The notes under the pieces were generated by a model. It had not been told where the DNA came from. It did no database searches and worked only from the letters and a program-made list of their open reading frames with translations. From Proteus columbae (GTDB taxonomy: Bacteria > Pseudomonadota > Gammaproteobacteria > Enterobacterales > Enterobacteriaceae), in contig NZ_CP043925.1 of NCBI RefSeq assembly GCF_009914335.1, forward strand, positions 558,001 to 622,000: a DNA stretch of 64,000 nucleotides, in the 5' to 3' direction. This document shows positions 50,118-62,500 of the stretch, piece by piece; the stretch's first letter is position 1; every line of letters starts with the position of its first letter. The translations under genes were made by a program, and so were the position numbers.

Positions 50118-52577
50118 ATGCGAGTGTTAAAATTTGGGGGAACTTCAGTTGCCAACGCAGAGCGTGTGCTGAATGTTGCTGATATCGCTGAGAAAAAAAG
50201 AGAGCAAGGACAAGTCGCTCTTGTATTATCAGCACCAGCCAAGATAACTAACTACTTGGTTGCAATGATTGAAAAAACGGCAGAAGGCGAAGATCCTCTC
50301 ACTCAAGTACGAGAAGCCGAGCAAATTTTTGCCAACTTATTACAAGGTTTAAGAGAAAAACAACCTGGTTTTGACTATGAGCGCTTAAAAGATAAAGTTG
50401 AGCGTGAATTTGCAGAGATCAAACATATTCTTCATGGGATCTCTTTACTAGGTCAATGCCCTGATAGCATCAATGCAGCGATGATTTGTCGTGGTGAAAA
50501 GCTTTCTATCGCTATAATGGGATCCGTTTTGCAGGCTCGTGGCTATAATGTCACTGTGATCGATCCAGTCAAAAATTTACTCGCACAAGGTCATTACTTA
50601 GAATCGACAGTTGATATTCCTGAGTCTACTCGCCGCATCTTAGAACTCAATATCGCAAAAGACGATATGATTTTAATGGCAGGCTTTACTGCGGGTAATG
50701 AAAAGAATGAACTCGTGGTATTAGGTCGTAATGGCTCAGACTACTCTGCTGCTGTGTTAGCCGCTTGCTTACGTGCAGAGTGTTGTGAAATTTGGACTGA
50801 TGTTGACGGTGTTTATACTTGTGATCCTCGTTTAGTTCCTGATGCACGTCTGTTAAAAGGCATGTCTTATCAAGAAGCGATGGAACTCTCTTACTTCGGC
50901 GCTAAAGTACTTCATCCTCGCACTATTGCTCCAATCGCCCAATTCCAAATTCCTTGTTTAATAAAAAACACTGGCAACCCAGATGCGCCGGGTACATTAA
51001 TTGGTGATGGTCAAAAAGATGATAGTACACCAGTTAAAGGGATCACCAACCTTAATAATATGGCGATGATCAACGTATCAGGCCCTGGTATGAAAGGTAT
51101 GGTGGGGATGGCCGCTCGAGTGTTCTCTGTTATGTCAAGAGCGGGTATTTCTGTTGTTCTGATTACACAATCTTCTTCTGAATACAGCATCAGCTTTTGT
51201 GTACCGCAAAAAGAACTTATGAGAGCGCAAAAAGCCTTATCAGATGAATTTTATTTAGAATTAAAAGATGGTGTACTTGATCCATTAGATATCATGGAAA
51301 ACGTCGCTATCATCTCCGTTGTAGGTGATGGTATGCGTACTTTAAAAGGGATATCAGCGCGTTTCTTCTCTGCTTTAACCCGTGGCAATATTAATATCGT
51401 TGCGATAGCTCAAGGCTCTTCAGAGCGTTCTATTTCTGCCGTTATTGCGAATGATTCTGCAACTAACGCGGTGCGTTTATGCCATCAAATGCTTTTCAAC
51501 ACTAATCAAATTGTTGAAGTCTTTATTGTCGGTGTTGGTGGTGTTGGCAACGCATTAATTGAACAAATCCATCGCCAGCAAGCATGGTTGAAAAATAAGC
51601 ATATCGATCTTCGTGTCTGTGGTATTGCTAACTCAAGAGCCATGCTGACAGATATGCAAGGTATTGATTTAGATAATTGGCAACAAGAACTTAAAGAAGC
51701 CAAAGAACCTTTTAGCTTTAGTCAGCTTATTCGTTTAGAAAAAGAGTACCACTTCTTAAATCCAGTGATCGTTGATTGCACATCAAACGAAGAAATTGCG
51801 CAACAATACGCAAATTTCTTACAAAATGGCTTTAACGTGGTTACACCAAACAAAAAAGCGAATACGCTGTCGATGGACTATTACTACCAAATTCGACAAG
51901 CAGCGGAAGCTTCACGCCGTAAGTTCTTGTATGACACTAACGTTGGTGCAGGTTTACCGGTTATTGAAAACTTACAAAACTTGCTCAATGCGGGCGATGA
52001 GTTAGTTCAATTTAATGGTATTCTTTCAGGCTCCTTGTCATACATTTTTGGTCAACTAGATGAAGGTAAAAGCTTATCTGAAGCGACTCTTTCAGCAAAA
52101 GATAAAGGTTTTACAGAGCCTGATCCTCGTGATGATCTTTCTGGTATGGATGTTGCGCGTAAACTGCTTATTTTAGCGCGTGAAGCGGGTTATAAATTAG
52201 AACTCAGTGATATCGATGTAGAGCCTGTGCTGCCTGTTTCATTTGATAGCTCAGGTGATGTAGCAAGCTTCTTAAACCGTTTACCTCAAGTTGATGTTGA
52301 ATTTGATGCAAAAGTCGAAGAAGCACAAAAAGCAGGTAAGGTATTACGTTATGTTGGCATCATCAATGAAGGAAAATGCCAAGTTAAGATAATGGCAGTT
52401 GATGCAAATGATCCTCTGTTTAAAGTGAAAAATGGTGAAAATGCTTTAGCCTTTTACACTCGCTACTATCAACCTATTCCATTGGTATTACGTGGATATG
52501 GTGCTGGTAATGATGTTACTGCTGCTGGGGTGTTTGCAGATGTATTACGTACCTTATCATGGAAATTGGGAGTTTAA
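50118..52577 (+). CDS. thrA: Bifunctional aspartokinase I / homoserine dehydrogenase I
   Basis: Catalyses the first and third steps of threonine synthesis: aspartate phosphorylation and aspartate-semialdehyde reduction. The 819 residues hold an aspartokinase (1-250, starting [17 protein letters not shown]), ACT regulatory domains (about 310-455), and homoserine dehydrogenase (about 465-815, [13 protein letters not shown] and [11 protein letters not shown]). Length agrees with E. coli ThrA (820). The ATG at 50118 follows AGGAGAG; the extension to 50079 would read through the attenuator and was rejected. Confidence 0.97.
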   Translation: MRVLKFGGTSVANAERVLNVADIAEKKREQGQVALVLSAPAKITNYLVAMIEKTAEGEDPLTQVREAEQIFANLLQGLREKQPGFDYERLKDKVEREFAEIKHILHGISLLGQCPDSINAAMICRGEKLSIAIMGSVLQARGYNVTVIDPVKNLLAQGHYLESTVDIPESTRRILELNIAKDDMILMAGFTAGNEKNELVVLGRNGSDYSAAVLAACLRAECCEIWTDVDGVYTCDPRLVPDARLLKGMSYQEAMELSYFGAKVLHPRTIAPIAQFQIPCLIKNTGNPDAPGTLIGDGQKDDSTPVKGITNLNNMAMINVSGPGMKGMVGMAARVFSVMSRAGISVVLITQSSSEYSISFCVPQKELMRAQKALSDEFYLELKDGVLDPLDIMENVAIISVVGDGMRTLKGISARFFSALTRGNINIVAIAQGSSERSISAVIANDSATNAVRLCHQMLFNTNQIVEVFIVGVGGVGNALIEQIHRQQAWLKNKHIDLRVCGIANSRAMLTDMQGIDLDNWQQELKEAKEPFSFSQLIRLEKEYHFLNPVIVDCTSNEEIAQQYANFLQNGFNVVTPNKKANTLSMDYYYQIRQAAEASRRKFLYDTNVGAGLPVIENLQNLLNAGDELVQFNGILSGSLSYIFGQLDEGKSLSEATLSAKDKGFTEPDPRDDLSGMDVARKLLILAREAGYKLELSDIDVEPVLPVSFDSSGDVASFLNRLPQVDVEFDAKVEEAQKAGKVLRYVGIINEGKCQVKIMAVDANDPLFKVKNGENALAFYTRYYQPIPLVLRGYGAGNDVTAAGVFADVLRTLSWKLGV

Positions 52578-52579
52578 GC

Positions 52580-53509
52580 GTGGTTAAAGTTTATGCACCA
52601 GCATCAATCGGCAACGTGAGTGTCGGATTTGATGTCCTTGGCGCGGCAGTTTCACCTATTGATGGGCAATTACTGGGTGATTGTGTCACCGTTGAAGCGG
52701 CTTCGGTATTTACACTTGAAAGTAAAGGGCACTTTGTTAGCAAATTACCTTCAGATCCTAAGCAAAACATTGTGTATCAATGTTGGCAGTTATTTTGTGA
52801 AAAATTAGGCAAAGAACTTTCTGTTGCAATGACGCTTGAGAAAAATATGCCAATTGGTTCTGGTTTAGGATCAAGTGCTTGTTCTGTTGTTGCGGCATTG
52901 GTTGCACTTAATGAATTTGCCCAAAAGCCTTTTGGTGAGAGACAATTGCTGCTGATGATGGGGGAGCTTGAAGGACGTATTTCAGGTAGTGTGCACTATG
53001 ATAATGTTGCACCTTGTTATTTAGGTGGGTTACAACTTATTTTGGAACAAAATGGCACTATTTGTCAGTCTGTACCAACCTTTGATGATTGGTATTGGGT
53101 TATGGCATATCCGGGAATTAAAGTTTCTACGGCAGAAGCTAGAGCGATTTTACCAAAACAATACTCTAAAGCAGACATCATTAACCACGGTCGTTATTTA
53201 TCGGGTTTTATTCATGCTTGCCATACTCAGCAATCAGGACTAGCCGCTAATTTGATGCAAGATGTGATTGCAGAGCCTTATCGCACCCAACTTCTTCCGG
53301 GGTTTGAAAAAGCCAGAGAGGCTTCGCAGAAGAAAGGTGCGTTAGCTTGTGGTATTTCCGGCTCAGGCCCTACCATTTTTACGATTAGTGATTCATTAGA
53401 AATCGCACAAGAGATGGCCGAATGGCTGAAACAAAACTACGTACAAAACAGTGAAGGCTTTGTACATATCTGCCGTATAGATACGCGTGGCGCAAGACAG
53501 ATAGGATAA
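52580..53509 (+). CDS. thrB: Homoserine kinase
   Basis: GHMP-family kinase converting homoserine to O-phosphohomoserine. The 309 residues start [21 protein letters not shown], with the ATP-binding [17 protein letters not shown] and the C-terminal [11 protein letters not shown]. The GTG at 52580, two bases after the thrA stop and with GGGAG upstream, gives the family N terminus; the ATG at 52559 lies inside thrA and is rejected. Confidence 0.96.
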   Translation: MVKVYAPASIGNVSVGFDVLGAAVSPIDGQLLGDCVTVEAASVFTLESKGHFVSKLPSDPKQNIVYQCWQLFCEKLGKELSVAMTLEKNMPIGSGLGSSACSVVAALVALNEFAQKPFGERQLLLMMGELEGRISGSVHYDNVAPCYLGGLQLILEQNGTICQSVPTFDDWYWVMAYPGIKVSTAEARAILPKQYSKADIINHGRYLSGFIHACHTQQSGLAANLMQDVIAEPYRTQLLPGFEKAREASQKKGALACGISGSGPTIFTISDSLEIAQEMAEWLKQNYVQNSEGFVHICRIDTRGARQIG

Positions 53510-53512
53510 GTC

Positions 53513-54805
53513 ATGAAATTATATAATTTGAAAGATAATCAAGAGCAAGTCAGTTTTGCTCAAGCAGTAAAACAAGGTTTGGGTAAACAACAAGGGCTCT
53601 TTTTTCCACAAGACTTACCTTCGTTTTCTAAAGCTGAAATTGATGAATTATTAGCACTTGATTTTGCAACACGTAGTAGCCGTATTTTAACAGCCTTTAT
53701 TGGTGATGAAATTCCTGCTGATGTATTAGAAAAACGTATTAGCACCGCATTTGCATTTCCTGCACCAGTAACCCAAGTTGAAGATGATGTAAGTTGTTTA
53801 GAGCTTTTCCACGGCCCGACGCTGGCATTTAAAGACTTTGGTGGTCGTTTTATGGCGCAAATGTTGTCAGAAGTTGCTGGCAACCAACCTGTTACAATTT
53901 TAACAGCAACATCAGGTGATACTGGCGCTGCTGTTGCTCATGCTTTCTACAAATTAGAAAATGTACAAGTTGTTATTCTTTATCCTGAAGGCAAAATTAG
54001 CCCGTTACAGGAAAAACTGTTCTGTACATTAGGTGAAAACATTCACACTGTTGCAATCAAAGGTGATTTTGATGCTTGCCAGTCATTAGTGAAACAGGCT
54101 TTTGATGATGAGTTCTTAAAGAAAACAATGTATTTGAACTCAGCGAACTCCATCAATATCAGCCGTTTGCTTGCTCAAATTTGTTATTATTTTGAGGCCG
54201 TTGCACAAATCCCTGCGGAAAAACATGAGCAGCTAATGATTTCAGTACCAAGTGGTAACTTTGGTGATCTCACGGCGGGTTTACTCGCTAAATCTCTGGG
54301 ATTACCTGTAAAACGCTTTATTGCGGCGACAAACGTAAATGACACCGTTCCTCGCTATTTAGATAATGGTAAATGGGAACCACATCGCACTGTGGCAACG
54401 CTTTCTAATGCGATGGATGTTAGTCAACCTAATAACTGGCCACGTATTGAAGAATTGTATCGTCGTAAAGGTTGGGATCTTTCTGATCTTGCTCATGGTT
54501 CAGTGAGTGACGAAACAACAGAAGAAACGGTGCGTGAACTCGCGAAGAAAGGCTATATTTCAGAGCCTCATGCCGCGGTTGCTTACCGCTTACTGCGTGA
54601 TGAGTTGAAAGAGGGCGAATATGGTCTGTTCCTGGGGACAGCCCATCCCGCGAAATTTAAAGAGAGTGTAGAGCGTATTTTAGGGGGTGAGTTGCCATTA
54701 CCTAAAGAGCTAGCCGAGCGTGCAGATAAAGAATTGCTTTCGCATTTCTTACCTGCTGATTTTGCACAGCTACGTGAGTTTTTATTAGAACGTGCGCCTA
54801 AATAA
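53513..54805 (+). CDS. thrC: Threonine synthase
   Basis: PLP enzyme forming threonine from O-phosphohomoserine, last step of the pathway. The 430 residues include FHGPTLAFKDFGGRFM, with the Schiff-base lysine in AFKD, ILTATSGDTGAA, and SVPSGNFGD. Three bases after thrB; last gene of thrLABC. Confidence 0.97.
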   Translation: MKLYNLKDNQEQVSFAQAVKQGLGKQQGLFFPQDLPSFSKAEIDELLALDFATRSSRILTAFIGDEIPADVLEKRISTAFAFPAPVTQVEDDVSCLELFHGPTLAFKDFGGRFMAQMLSEVAGNQPVTILTATSGDTGAAVAHAFYKLENVQVVILYPEGKISPLQEKLFCTLGENIHTVAIKGDFDACQSLVKQAFDDEFLKKTMYLNSANSINISRLLAQICYYFEAVAQIPAEKHEQLMISVPSGNFGDLTAGLLAKSLGLPVKRFIAATNVNDTVPRYLDNGKWEPHRTVATLSNAMDVSQPNNWPRIEELYRRKGWDLSDLAHGSVSDETTEETVRELAKKGYISEPHAAVAYRLLRDELKEGEYGLFLGTAHPAKFKESVERILGGELPLPKELAERADKELLSHFLPADFAQLREFLLERAPK

Positions 54806-54860
54806 TAATTAGTAGTTTTTGAAATAATTAATTTCTAATTTAATTAATTATTTATCCTGA

Positions 54861-54891
54861 AAAAAGCTCAACATAATGTTGGGCTTTTTTT
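54861..54891 (+). terminator. thr operon terminator
   Basis: Stem AAAAAGCTCAAC/GTTGGGCTTTTT with one G-U pair and ATAAT loop, followed by T's. Confidence 0.9.
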
Positions 54892-54997
54892 ATGAGCTAA
54901 ATTTTAAAAATAGGAAAATAAGGATTTAAAAAAGTGGATTTGAATTATATATTTTCTTTTTAGAAGGATATATCTATTCAACAAAAAGGAATGAAAT

Positions 54998-55479
54998 ATG
55001 AATGGATTCAGAAAGTTAATTTTTAAAGATGATATAAATAGAATTGCATTAATAATAGAAAATCATATAAAAGAGCATAGCGCAGAATTATTCTGTAAAT
55101 TTGAATCAGTAAAAAGGGTATTAACTGAAAATTACACCTCGATCCTTATTTCTAAAAATGAATATGAAGCAAATGAATTTCTTAGAAGAATAGAAAATAA
55201 TTTTTCACTCTATAATAAGAATGAATTTACTAAAAGTATTGATTTTTTCAGAGTAAAAATCAATTTAAGTATAGAAAATCTATTTTTAAATAGTGCTAAA
55301 TTAACAGCTAGAGAGTCGATTAAAATAAAAAAAGAACGTATGAACACTCTCCTTTTTCAGCATTTTTCGGGAACTTATTATGTGGAGTTGGAGAAAAAAA
55401 GCCTTATTTTAGAAATAGATAATGAAAATGATATATTTAAAATAATTGATTTTGAAGGTGAATCCGATTTTTTTTATAG
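54998..55479 (+). pseudogene. 5' fragment of a giant RTX-type toxin gene, cut by an IS
   Basis: First 160 codons (MNGFRKLIFKDD...ESDFFY) of the large toxin that resumes after the insertion sequence. AAGGA lies seven bases upstream of the ATG. This part is Lys/Glu/Asn-rich and probably helical, with no recognised domain and no N-terminal signal peptide, which suits a type I secreted RTX protein. Reading on into the IS adds unrelated codons ending at 55552. With the IS and one TAG copy removed, the frame continues exactly into codon AAA at 56562. Confidence 0.85.
55477..55479. repeat. Target-site duplication, left copy (TAG)
   Basis: TAG immediately left of the IS; the same triplet follows the right end at 56558-56560. 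Three bases is usual for IS30-family insertion. Boundary inferred from inverted-repeat alignment and frame restoration. Confidence 0.7.
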
Positions 55480-55507
55480 GGCGGATTCAAGTCCGAAGTG
55501 CAACGCT
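55480..55507. repeat. IS30 element left inverted repeat
   Basis: 28-base terminal repeat, partner of 56530-56557. It overlaps the last bases of the transposase gene. Confidence 0.75.
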
Positions 55508-56453
55508 AAGCCGCCTTTCTTAGCTCCGCAAACACCACCGAAGGTTGTCTGAACCCCAGACACTTGCGTGGCCTGCTGTTCAACGCTCCCTGATAGCGTT
55601 GTAAGTCTTCTTCTGTCACTGTCCGCAGGTCTGTTCCTTTCGGGATAAACTGTCTTAACAACCCATTCGTATTCTCGTTCAGCCCACGCTCATGCGAGGC
55701 ATACGGATGGGCAAAGTACGTATCTGCGTTCAGTGCTTCTGCTATCGCCTTGTGCTCACTAAACTCTAGACCGTTATCGAACGTTATTGTGTGACATACA
55801 TCCTGATACTCACTCAGCAGTGAGATAATGGCCTTACTGACTTCCACCGCATCCTTTGAAAACACCTTTTTTGTCAGGTAAATACGGCTTTTGCGTTCTG
55901 CCAGTGTCACGATAGCACCAGTGCCCTGTTTACCCTGCACCAAATCGGCCTCCCAGTCCCCCAGACGGCTACGGTCATCGACGACTGACGGCCGTAGCTC
56001 AATGGATACCGCATCAGGGATGCGCCCTCGTTTCTGCCCGTAGCCCTTACGATATCGCCGTTTGCCCTGCCTAAGATGCCTGTACAACTCGCCACCGCTA
56101 CGCTTATCCGCATAGATATACTGGTAAATCCATTCATGGCTGACGCTAAGACCAATAATGCTGCCAATTGCACTTATTTGCTCAGGACTCCACTTCCACT
56201 CCAGAGCAAATATCACGAAATCTATGGTCTGCTGAGGAATTGTCCTTTTGGCAGATGACAGCCGCCTATCACAGCACTTCTGGTGTGCCTGTTGCGGGTT
56301 ATAACCAGTATCTGAAGTGTTACGCCTCAGTTCACGGGAGACCGTGGACTTGCTTACACCGATACGGATACCTATCTCATGGCAGGATAAATTATCCTCA
56401 CGCAGTATCGATATCTGGTATCGTTGTCCTTCGGTTAGTTGCTGATACTTCAT
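55506..56453 (-). CDS. IS30-family transposase
   Basis: DDE transposase of 315 residues, apparently intact. The N-terminal helix-turn-helix reads REDNLSCHEIGIRIGVSKSTVSRELRRN. The catalytic core has the acidic residues in GDWEADLVQG, TFDNGLEF and HERGLNENTNGLLRQF, plus the IS30-typical SRPRKCLGFRQPSVVFAELR. Transcribed opposite to the toxin gene. Nothing suggests inactivation, so the element may still be mobile. Confidence 0.96.
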   Translation of the reverse strand: MKYQQLTEGQRYQISILREDNLSCHEIGIRIGVSKSTVSRELRRNTSDTGYNPQQAHQKCCDRRLSSAKRTIPQQTIDFVIFALEWKWSPEQISAIGSIIGLSVSHEWIYQYIYADKRSGGELYRHLRQGKRRYRKGYGQKRGRIPDAVSIELRPSVVDDRSRLGDWEADLVQGKQGTGAIVTLAERKSRIYLTKKVFSKDAVEVSKAIISLLSEYQDVCHTITFDNGLEFSEHKAIAEALNADTYFAHPYASHERGLNENTNGLLRQFIPKGTDLRTVTEEDLQRYQGALNSRPRKCLGFRQPSVVFAELRKAA

Positions 56454-56529
56454 ACTTACTCGCTCATCTTTGGTCGGAAGAGCAGGATAGCTTATCAGTA
56501 GCTAACCGTCCTTCCATCTAACATGACCG

Positions 56530-56557
56530 AGCGTTGCACTTATTATCTGAATTCGCG
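56530..56557. repeat. IS30 element right inverted repeat
   Basis: 28-base terminal repeat, partner of 55480-55507. It also supplies the first codons (MTERCTYYLNSR) of the spurious fused reading frame that begins at 56523. Confidence 0.75.
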
Positions 56558-56560
56558 TAG
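56558..56560. repeat. Target-site duplication, right copy (TAG)
   Basis: Second copy of TAG flanking the insertion sequence. Confidence 0.7.
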
Positions 56561-59500
56561 TAAAGGTGATTTGATTAATAGTATAGGCAATAAAATTAAA
56601 GAAAACAACAATGACGATTTTTTATATTATCGTAATTATAATAAAAAAGAGTATTCAAATTATTTTAATTTAAATGAAGATTGGAATTTAAGTAATCATG
56701 ATATAATAAATAAAATTATTAGTGATATAAAAATAAAAAAACAGATAGATATTAACTCACGTTTTTCAATTGAGCTTAATGAAAGCTACTCCTATAAAAA
56801 TATTTTTATTATACGGGATAAGATAGAAGAAACCGAGAAAGTATTACATATCTATATTGATGATATAGAAGAGGCATTTACGATTGCGAAATCTAAATAT
56901 AGCCAGATACCTGAAAATGGAGAACATCTAATTTATAAAGTGGGTACTGGCTTGTTTACGACTAAGATAAAAAATAATATAGAAAAGCGATTTTCACAAT
57001 ATGAAGATCTACTTAAGCCGCTTGAGAAAATAATGAGCCGAGTTAATCTTATTGCTTCAACAGAAACTAATTATGATTTTAGTCATTTCCAATCACTTGC
57101 TGGATTATGCTATGGTTTGAGTTTGAATTATTTATTAGAGATTAGAAATAGTGGATTAGAAGGGGGGCATAAATATTTATTTTGGCTAAAAGAAAATATT
57201 TCTTCTTATCAAAATGAAAAGGAAATTATACTAAATGAATTAGACTCTATTTTATTTAATAATATACAAGAGTATGAAGTATTAAATTTAATGAAAGAAG
57301 TAAAAAATATTATTTTTTCTCAACATTTTCAAATGGAGAGGTTATGTAATAAAGTTCAATATTTTGTTTTTGATTCATTAAAGTCGGCTAAATATGAAGA
57401 AATCTTAAATAAGAAAGGGTTGGGAAAATCAAATATTCATCATCTTGGTTTTAGTCAAGAAGAAGTTAGTCATCATATAGATCACATTATGCAGGGATAT
57501 AATGATTATTATGCCATTATTGCATTCAAAGATCATGCTATAGCCATTGCATATAAAAAATATTCTGAAAATAATTATAAATTTACATTGTTTGATTCAA
57601 ATAGTGAGTTACTTGAGTTTTCTGATCCTTTATCTATAAAAGAAGTATTGGCAAGCAAAATGGATTTCTATGGAGCTCATGAAATAGAAGGTAAAAAATA
57701 TATTACTTTTGATGAGTATAAAAAAACAGATTCATTAAATTATAGAAGTGTGTGGAATAATGATGATGTTGATACCAATAAAGGTATTGCTGAAAGTATA
57801 AAGAAAATAGGCTTTTCATTACCTTTTAGCGAGGGTGTTACGGGACGTATTATTTATTATAGTGAACAGAGAGATCTTATTCTCGAGCTTAGAAAAGAGA
57901 ATGTTTTAATAGAAGTTGTTGTAAAAAATTCATATGTTGATGAGGGTATTTACTTAGTTAAACATTATATTGATGATATTCTTGAAAATAATCAGGCAAG
58001 TAAGATTATTTTGAATAAGAATGATGATAATAGTATTGATATTGAAGTAGTCGAATTCAATAATTTCCAAGAGGTCAAAAAAAGAAATGGATATGTTGAA
58101 TTTAATGATATTTATTACAGAAATTTAATTGAAATAAATAGTTATTTAGTTAAAGGAAATAAATCAAAAGAGTTAAAAGAAATTGTTTTTTTAATAGATA
58201 TATTAAATGGAAATATCTATTTTGATAAGTTAACGGCTAGTTTTTCTCTCATTAATAAAATAAATTTATTTAACGATGATAAAAACATATCACTTAATGG
58301 AATTTTAAATAAGGTTAAAAATAAGTTAGAAGATAAATTGTTTTACGATAGATTGATTTATGGAAAAAAGAATTTAATTTCACTTGCTGAAAAAAACAGT
58401 TTAGTGGCTTCAAAGCTTTATCAATTAATGGTGAATGAAATTAACGATGGTTCTCATGGTGTTAGTAATTTTATTTATAATCAAATTATAGATAGTCCAT
58501 ATTTATTATGGGATAAAAATAGAAATGCTGGCATTGAGGGGTACGATTACACTATTGAATTTAAAAATAACTACCAATATTTAATTGAGATAATTGAACA
58601 AATTGATATCCCTGAATTAAAAAACACATTTCTGATAGAGGATAATAATAAACTACATTTAAAAGAAAACTATCAAAAACTATCAAAATATAGAGATAAT
58701 GAAGATATAAATAAACTACTTGATTTAATTGAAATTGAAATAGATGTTAAAAAAGGTAATAATTTAAGCTCTTATAGTGACTTATACTTTGATTACTTTA
58801 GAAATAATCAATTTTCAAATAGAATGATCGTTCATGAAATAAATCAGTTAGAAACTTATTTTAATAACAATTATCGTGAGAGGAATTATGCTTATCATCC
58901 GAACAATTTTTATATTAATGAAGAAAATATTCATATTCTTTTTGATAAATCATTAAATCAAAATAGAAATAAAATAGATTGTAGTTATTTATTATTTGAC
59001 GATAATAAAAATAACTTTAATTTTTTGTTTGATGATAAGAAACTATTTAATGGAGGAAACATTGATAACATTATTATAGATAGCATCGATTCATTCTATC
59101 AAGATGATATAATAATTTATTTTTATAATGGTATTAAAAATGAGAGTTTAAATGCTTACTTAAATGATAAACCAGAAATAAGCTATTTTCTTGATTATTG
59201 CTTAAAGAATAGAATAAGAGTAATTGCAACTGGGAATGAAGAAGATAGTTTTTTTAAACAAGATTTTATTAAACAAAAAAATGATGTTGAAACATTGCAC
59301 AATATTATTTTAGAAAATCAATTTTTTAATGAAAAAACGATTATTTTTGCCAAAAAAGAAAAGTTGTTGAGTTATCAATCGGGTGATTTTTTTATTGAGG
59401 GTATTGCTCAACGATTAAATATGCCGATCTACCAGATTATTGATAATAAGGTTTCTCTTTTAATAGACAACATTATTGTTAAGCCGATTATTGAGAGGCA

Positions 59501-62500
59501 GTATATCGATAAACCACTACTTGGGAGCTCAAGGGTATCTAATATAATTACTACTGAAGCAGATTATGATGATGTTTTAGCTTTTTCAAATAAAGAAAAA
59601 ATAACTGTAGAAAACAATCAAATTACAAAAGAAATCTATCAAATCATTTCTTCTTGGTATCCTAATTATCGAGAACGTGAAGAGTTTAAATTGGGATATG
59701 ATAAAAATATAAAAAAAGTGATTGTAGATTATTCAAATGAAATCATATTATCTGATATTTTAGATTATATTAAATCAAATCGCTATGATCTTAATATCTA
59801 TCAAATTGGCTCTATTATTAATAAAGTTGATCACCTTAATGTTGAGCAGCATAGGGAAATATTAAAAGAACTTAGTGACAAAATTATCAGTAATGATATT
59901 TCAATAAGTACTGCATGCAGAAAATATCTATATGAGCTATCTTCTTTTTTTAAAATTTCAGATGAAAATAATATAGAAAAAAAATTAACACAAGTAATAC
60001 TTGATCCATTAGTTAATAAAAAATTCAATCGATATTTGATGGGCGAAATGACATATAAAAAATGGCTATCATCGGACTCATTATCAGAAGAAAAATTGAC
60101 ATTAACAGAAAAAACAAATCAAGCAATAGAAATTATTCATGCAATTTATGACAATCCAACATTAATTAAGAAATTAAGTTTACTTTCAAAAAATCTACTG
60201 GCTACATTTTTTGATAAAAACAAAAAAGGTATTTTATATCGAATGTTGCTAGACACTGTATCAACATTTGAAAACTATAAAAAAACAATAAACAAACTTA
60301 AAAATATCATTTTTATGACTAGCAATAAAATGATACTTGAATCATTATCACCAGAAATAGCATTAAGGAAAGTAAGTGATTTAAATTCGTTAGATATTTT
60401 AGATGTGAAAAATAAGATCTTTGATAATAAAAATAAAGAGATAGTGAAAATAAATGATGTCTCTTTTGATAAAAGTTTATTAGTCAGTTTAGGTGCTAAG
60501 ATAAGTGGAAAAAATATCGATGACATTGATCTCAGTAATATAGAAAAATGGGACTTAAAATTAACATTTGATCCTCATCATCTTAATGATTATTTTCTAT
60601 CAATATCGGGTAGTGAAAAGGATAAAAAAGTCATCTCTTTGTTTCGTTATTTGCTAAATAATAAAGAAGAGAAAGTTAAATATCTCCTTTCTAATGATGT
60701 AAATAGAATCGACTATCTTGCTGCATCTGAACGATTAACTAAAATGATTAAGCTAGGAAATAAAGGCTACAGTGATAAAGATTGGAATTTATTAAGAAAT
60801 GCATCATTAACACTTCCTCGACATATGAAAATAATTAGTAAAATTGGTTACGCTAATATTACTTATGGTATGTGGCAGTCAATTAATTCCACGTTTATGC
60901 TTGCTGAACAACTAAATAACCCATTGTTATCGCCTAAAGAACGAAAAGAGATCATTAATAACTTAGCTATTATGTGGTCTGAGATGGCTTATAATGGTCT
61001 TTCTGAATTGATTGAAATTGCATTAGCTAAAGGATTGTTAAAATATCGTCATAATCCACTTGAATATGTAAGTAAGATAAGTACAAAAGTAGGAATTGGA
61101 CTTAATGTTCTTTCTATCGGATTTGATATTTATAATGCCTATGATAATTTTAGCCGAATTTCTGGTGAAAATAATGAAAAAAGGAAAATTGATTATATTG
61201 TTAATGGTTCCTTTGCTGTTGTATCTGGGTTGGTTACGCTAGGGGTTTCTATTGCAATGCTTGCAGGTTCAACGATTGCAGGCCCTATTGGTATTGTGGC
61301 GGGTGCAGTTATTGCACTTGCAACATCGATTTATAATGCAGCAAGGCTTATTGAAGAAGCAAAGATAAAGGTAAATTTTACGCCATTAGAAGAACTTAAT
61401 AATGGTTTTTATGCCTTTTTAATGGGAGATTTACTACCAAATAAAAAGAATGAAATCATCTATTTAGAAACAGAAACACAATTAGAAGAGATGATTGACA
61501 AAAATGCAGTCAATTATCTTGATGAGATAAAAAAACAAAATCATCAGAGCCGTTATTTTTATACAAATGAAAAACAGGTTTACCAAGAATATTATTATTA
61601 TAAAGTCATACCAAACTTAATGGGAAAAACATTAGATTCAATTTTAAATCCTTTAGGAGAATATGTTGCTCAACGGATATCTCAAAATATCAGTCAAGAA
61701 ATGGCTGAAAAAATAGCTGCACTTTCTTATCATCTTCGCTCAGAAAAAACAGAATATAAGTATTATCTTCCTAAAGAAGCAATAGCAACCCATGAGACAC
61801 TAATTTTTGATGTCGATTTTTATGTTAATGAATTGAATCGCTATACAATGGATATTATTTCCGATGATGATTCTCCCATTTTTGATAATATGGTCGATAG
61901 TGATTTTTTAAAAAATATAAGAACAAATAGAGAAAATATAATTAATCTTTTAGGTGTGGAAAATTTATCGGAAAGTTTAATAAAAGCGAATCAGTATAAA
62001 AAATATTATGTCTCAGATTGGAATGAGAATGAAAAATTCTATTTTAATACCTATCATGGTAATGATGTTATTGCAGCACCTTTAATTACTCAAAATACCT
62101 TTGATATTTATAATGGTACTAAACGATTAAGTGGAGGCGAAAGAAATGATATGTTCAATTTATTTTCCTCTGAATCGCCACTTTATGCGAGTCGTTTTTA
62201 TGGCAGAGAGGGAAATGACACACTTCGTATTATAAAAACAACAAACAAATATACGGGATATGAGGTTAGTTTATCTAATAACTATGTTAAATTCAGACAA
62301 TCAGAAGAACAAACAAACAGTCAAAATTTTCATTCAAAGCTATTTCTTTATCAAGAGAATGGGCGTTTGTATTCAAAGCAATTAGTTGATTCCATGCCTA
62401 ATATTGTCTTACAAGATCAAAATGTGATTGCCTATTTAGACAGTATTGAGAACGTAATTGGTAGCGAGGCCGGTGATGATATTATTTATGGTAACCAAGA

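Larger units (their letters stand above)
55480..56557. mobile_element. IS30-family insertion sequence
   Basis: About 1078 bp, bounded by imperfect 28-base inverted repeats (21 of 28 matching). Both end in AAGTGCAACGCT internally and have ATTCA near the tip. It holds one transposase gene on the minus strand and is flanked by TAG duplications. The element is richer in G+C than the toxin gene around it. It interrupts the toxin gene after codon 160. Confidence 0.92.

Noticed and set aside
55480..55552. C terminus (SSPKCNAKPP...) of a 184-residue protein starting at 54998
   Set aside because: These codons are the IS left inverted repeat and the end of the transposase gene read in reverse, not a genuine protein end.
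56523..56560. Natural start codon (ATG at 56523) of the large toxin
   Set aside because: It lies near the right end of the IS, encodes IS-derived residues and has no ribosome site. The native start is at 54998.
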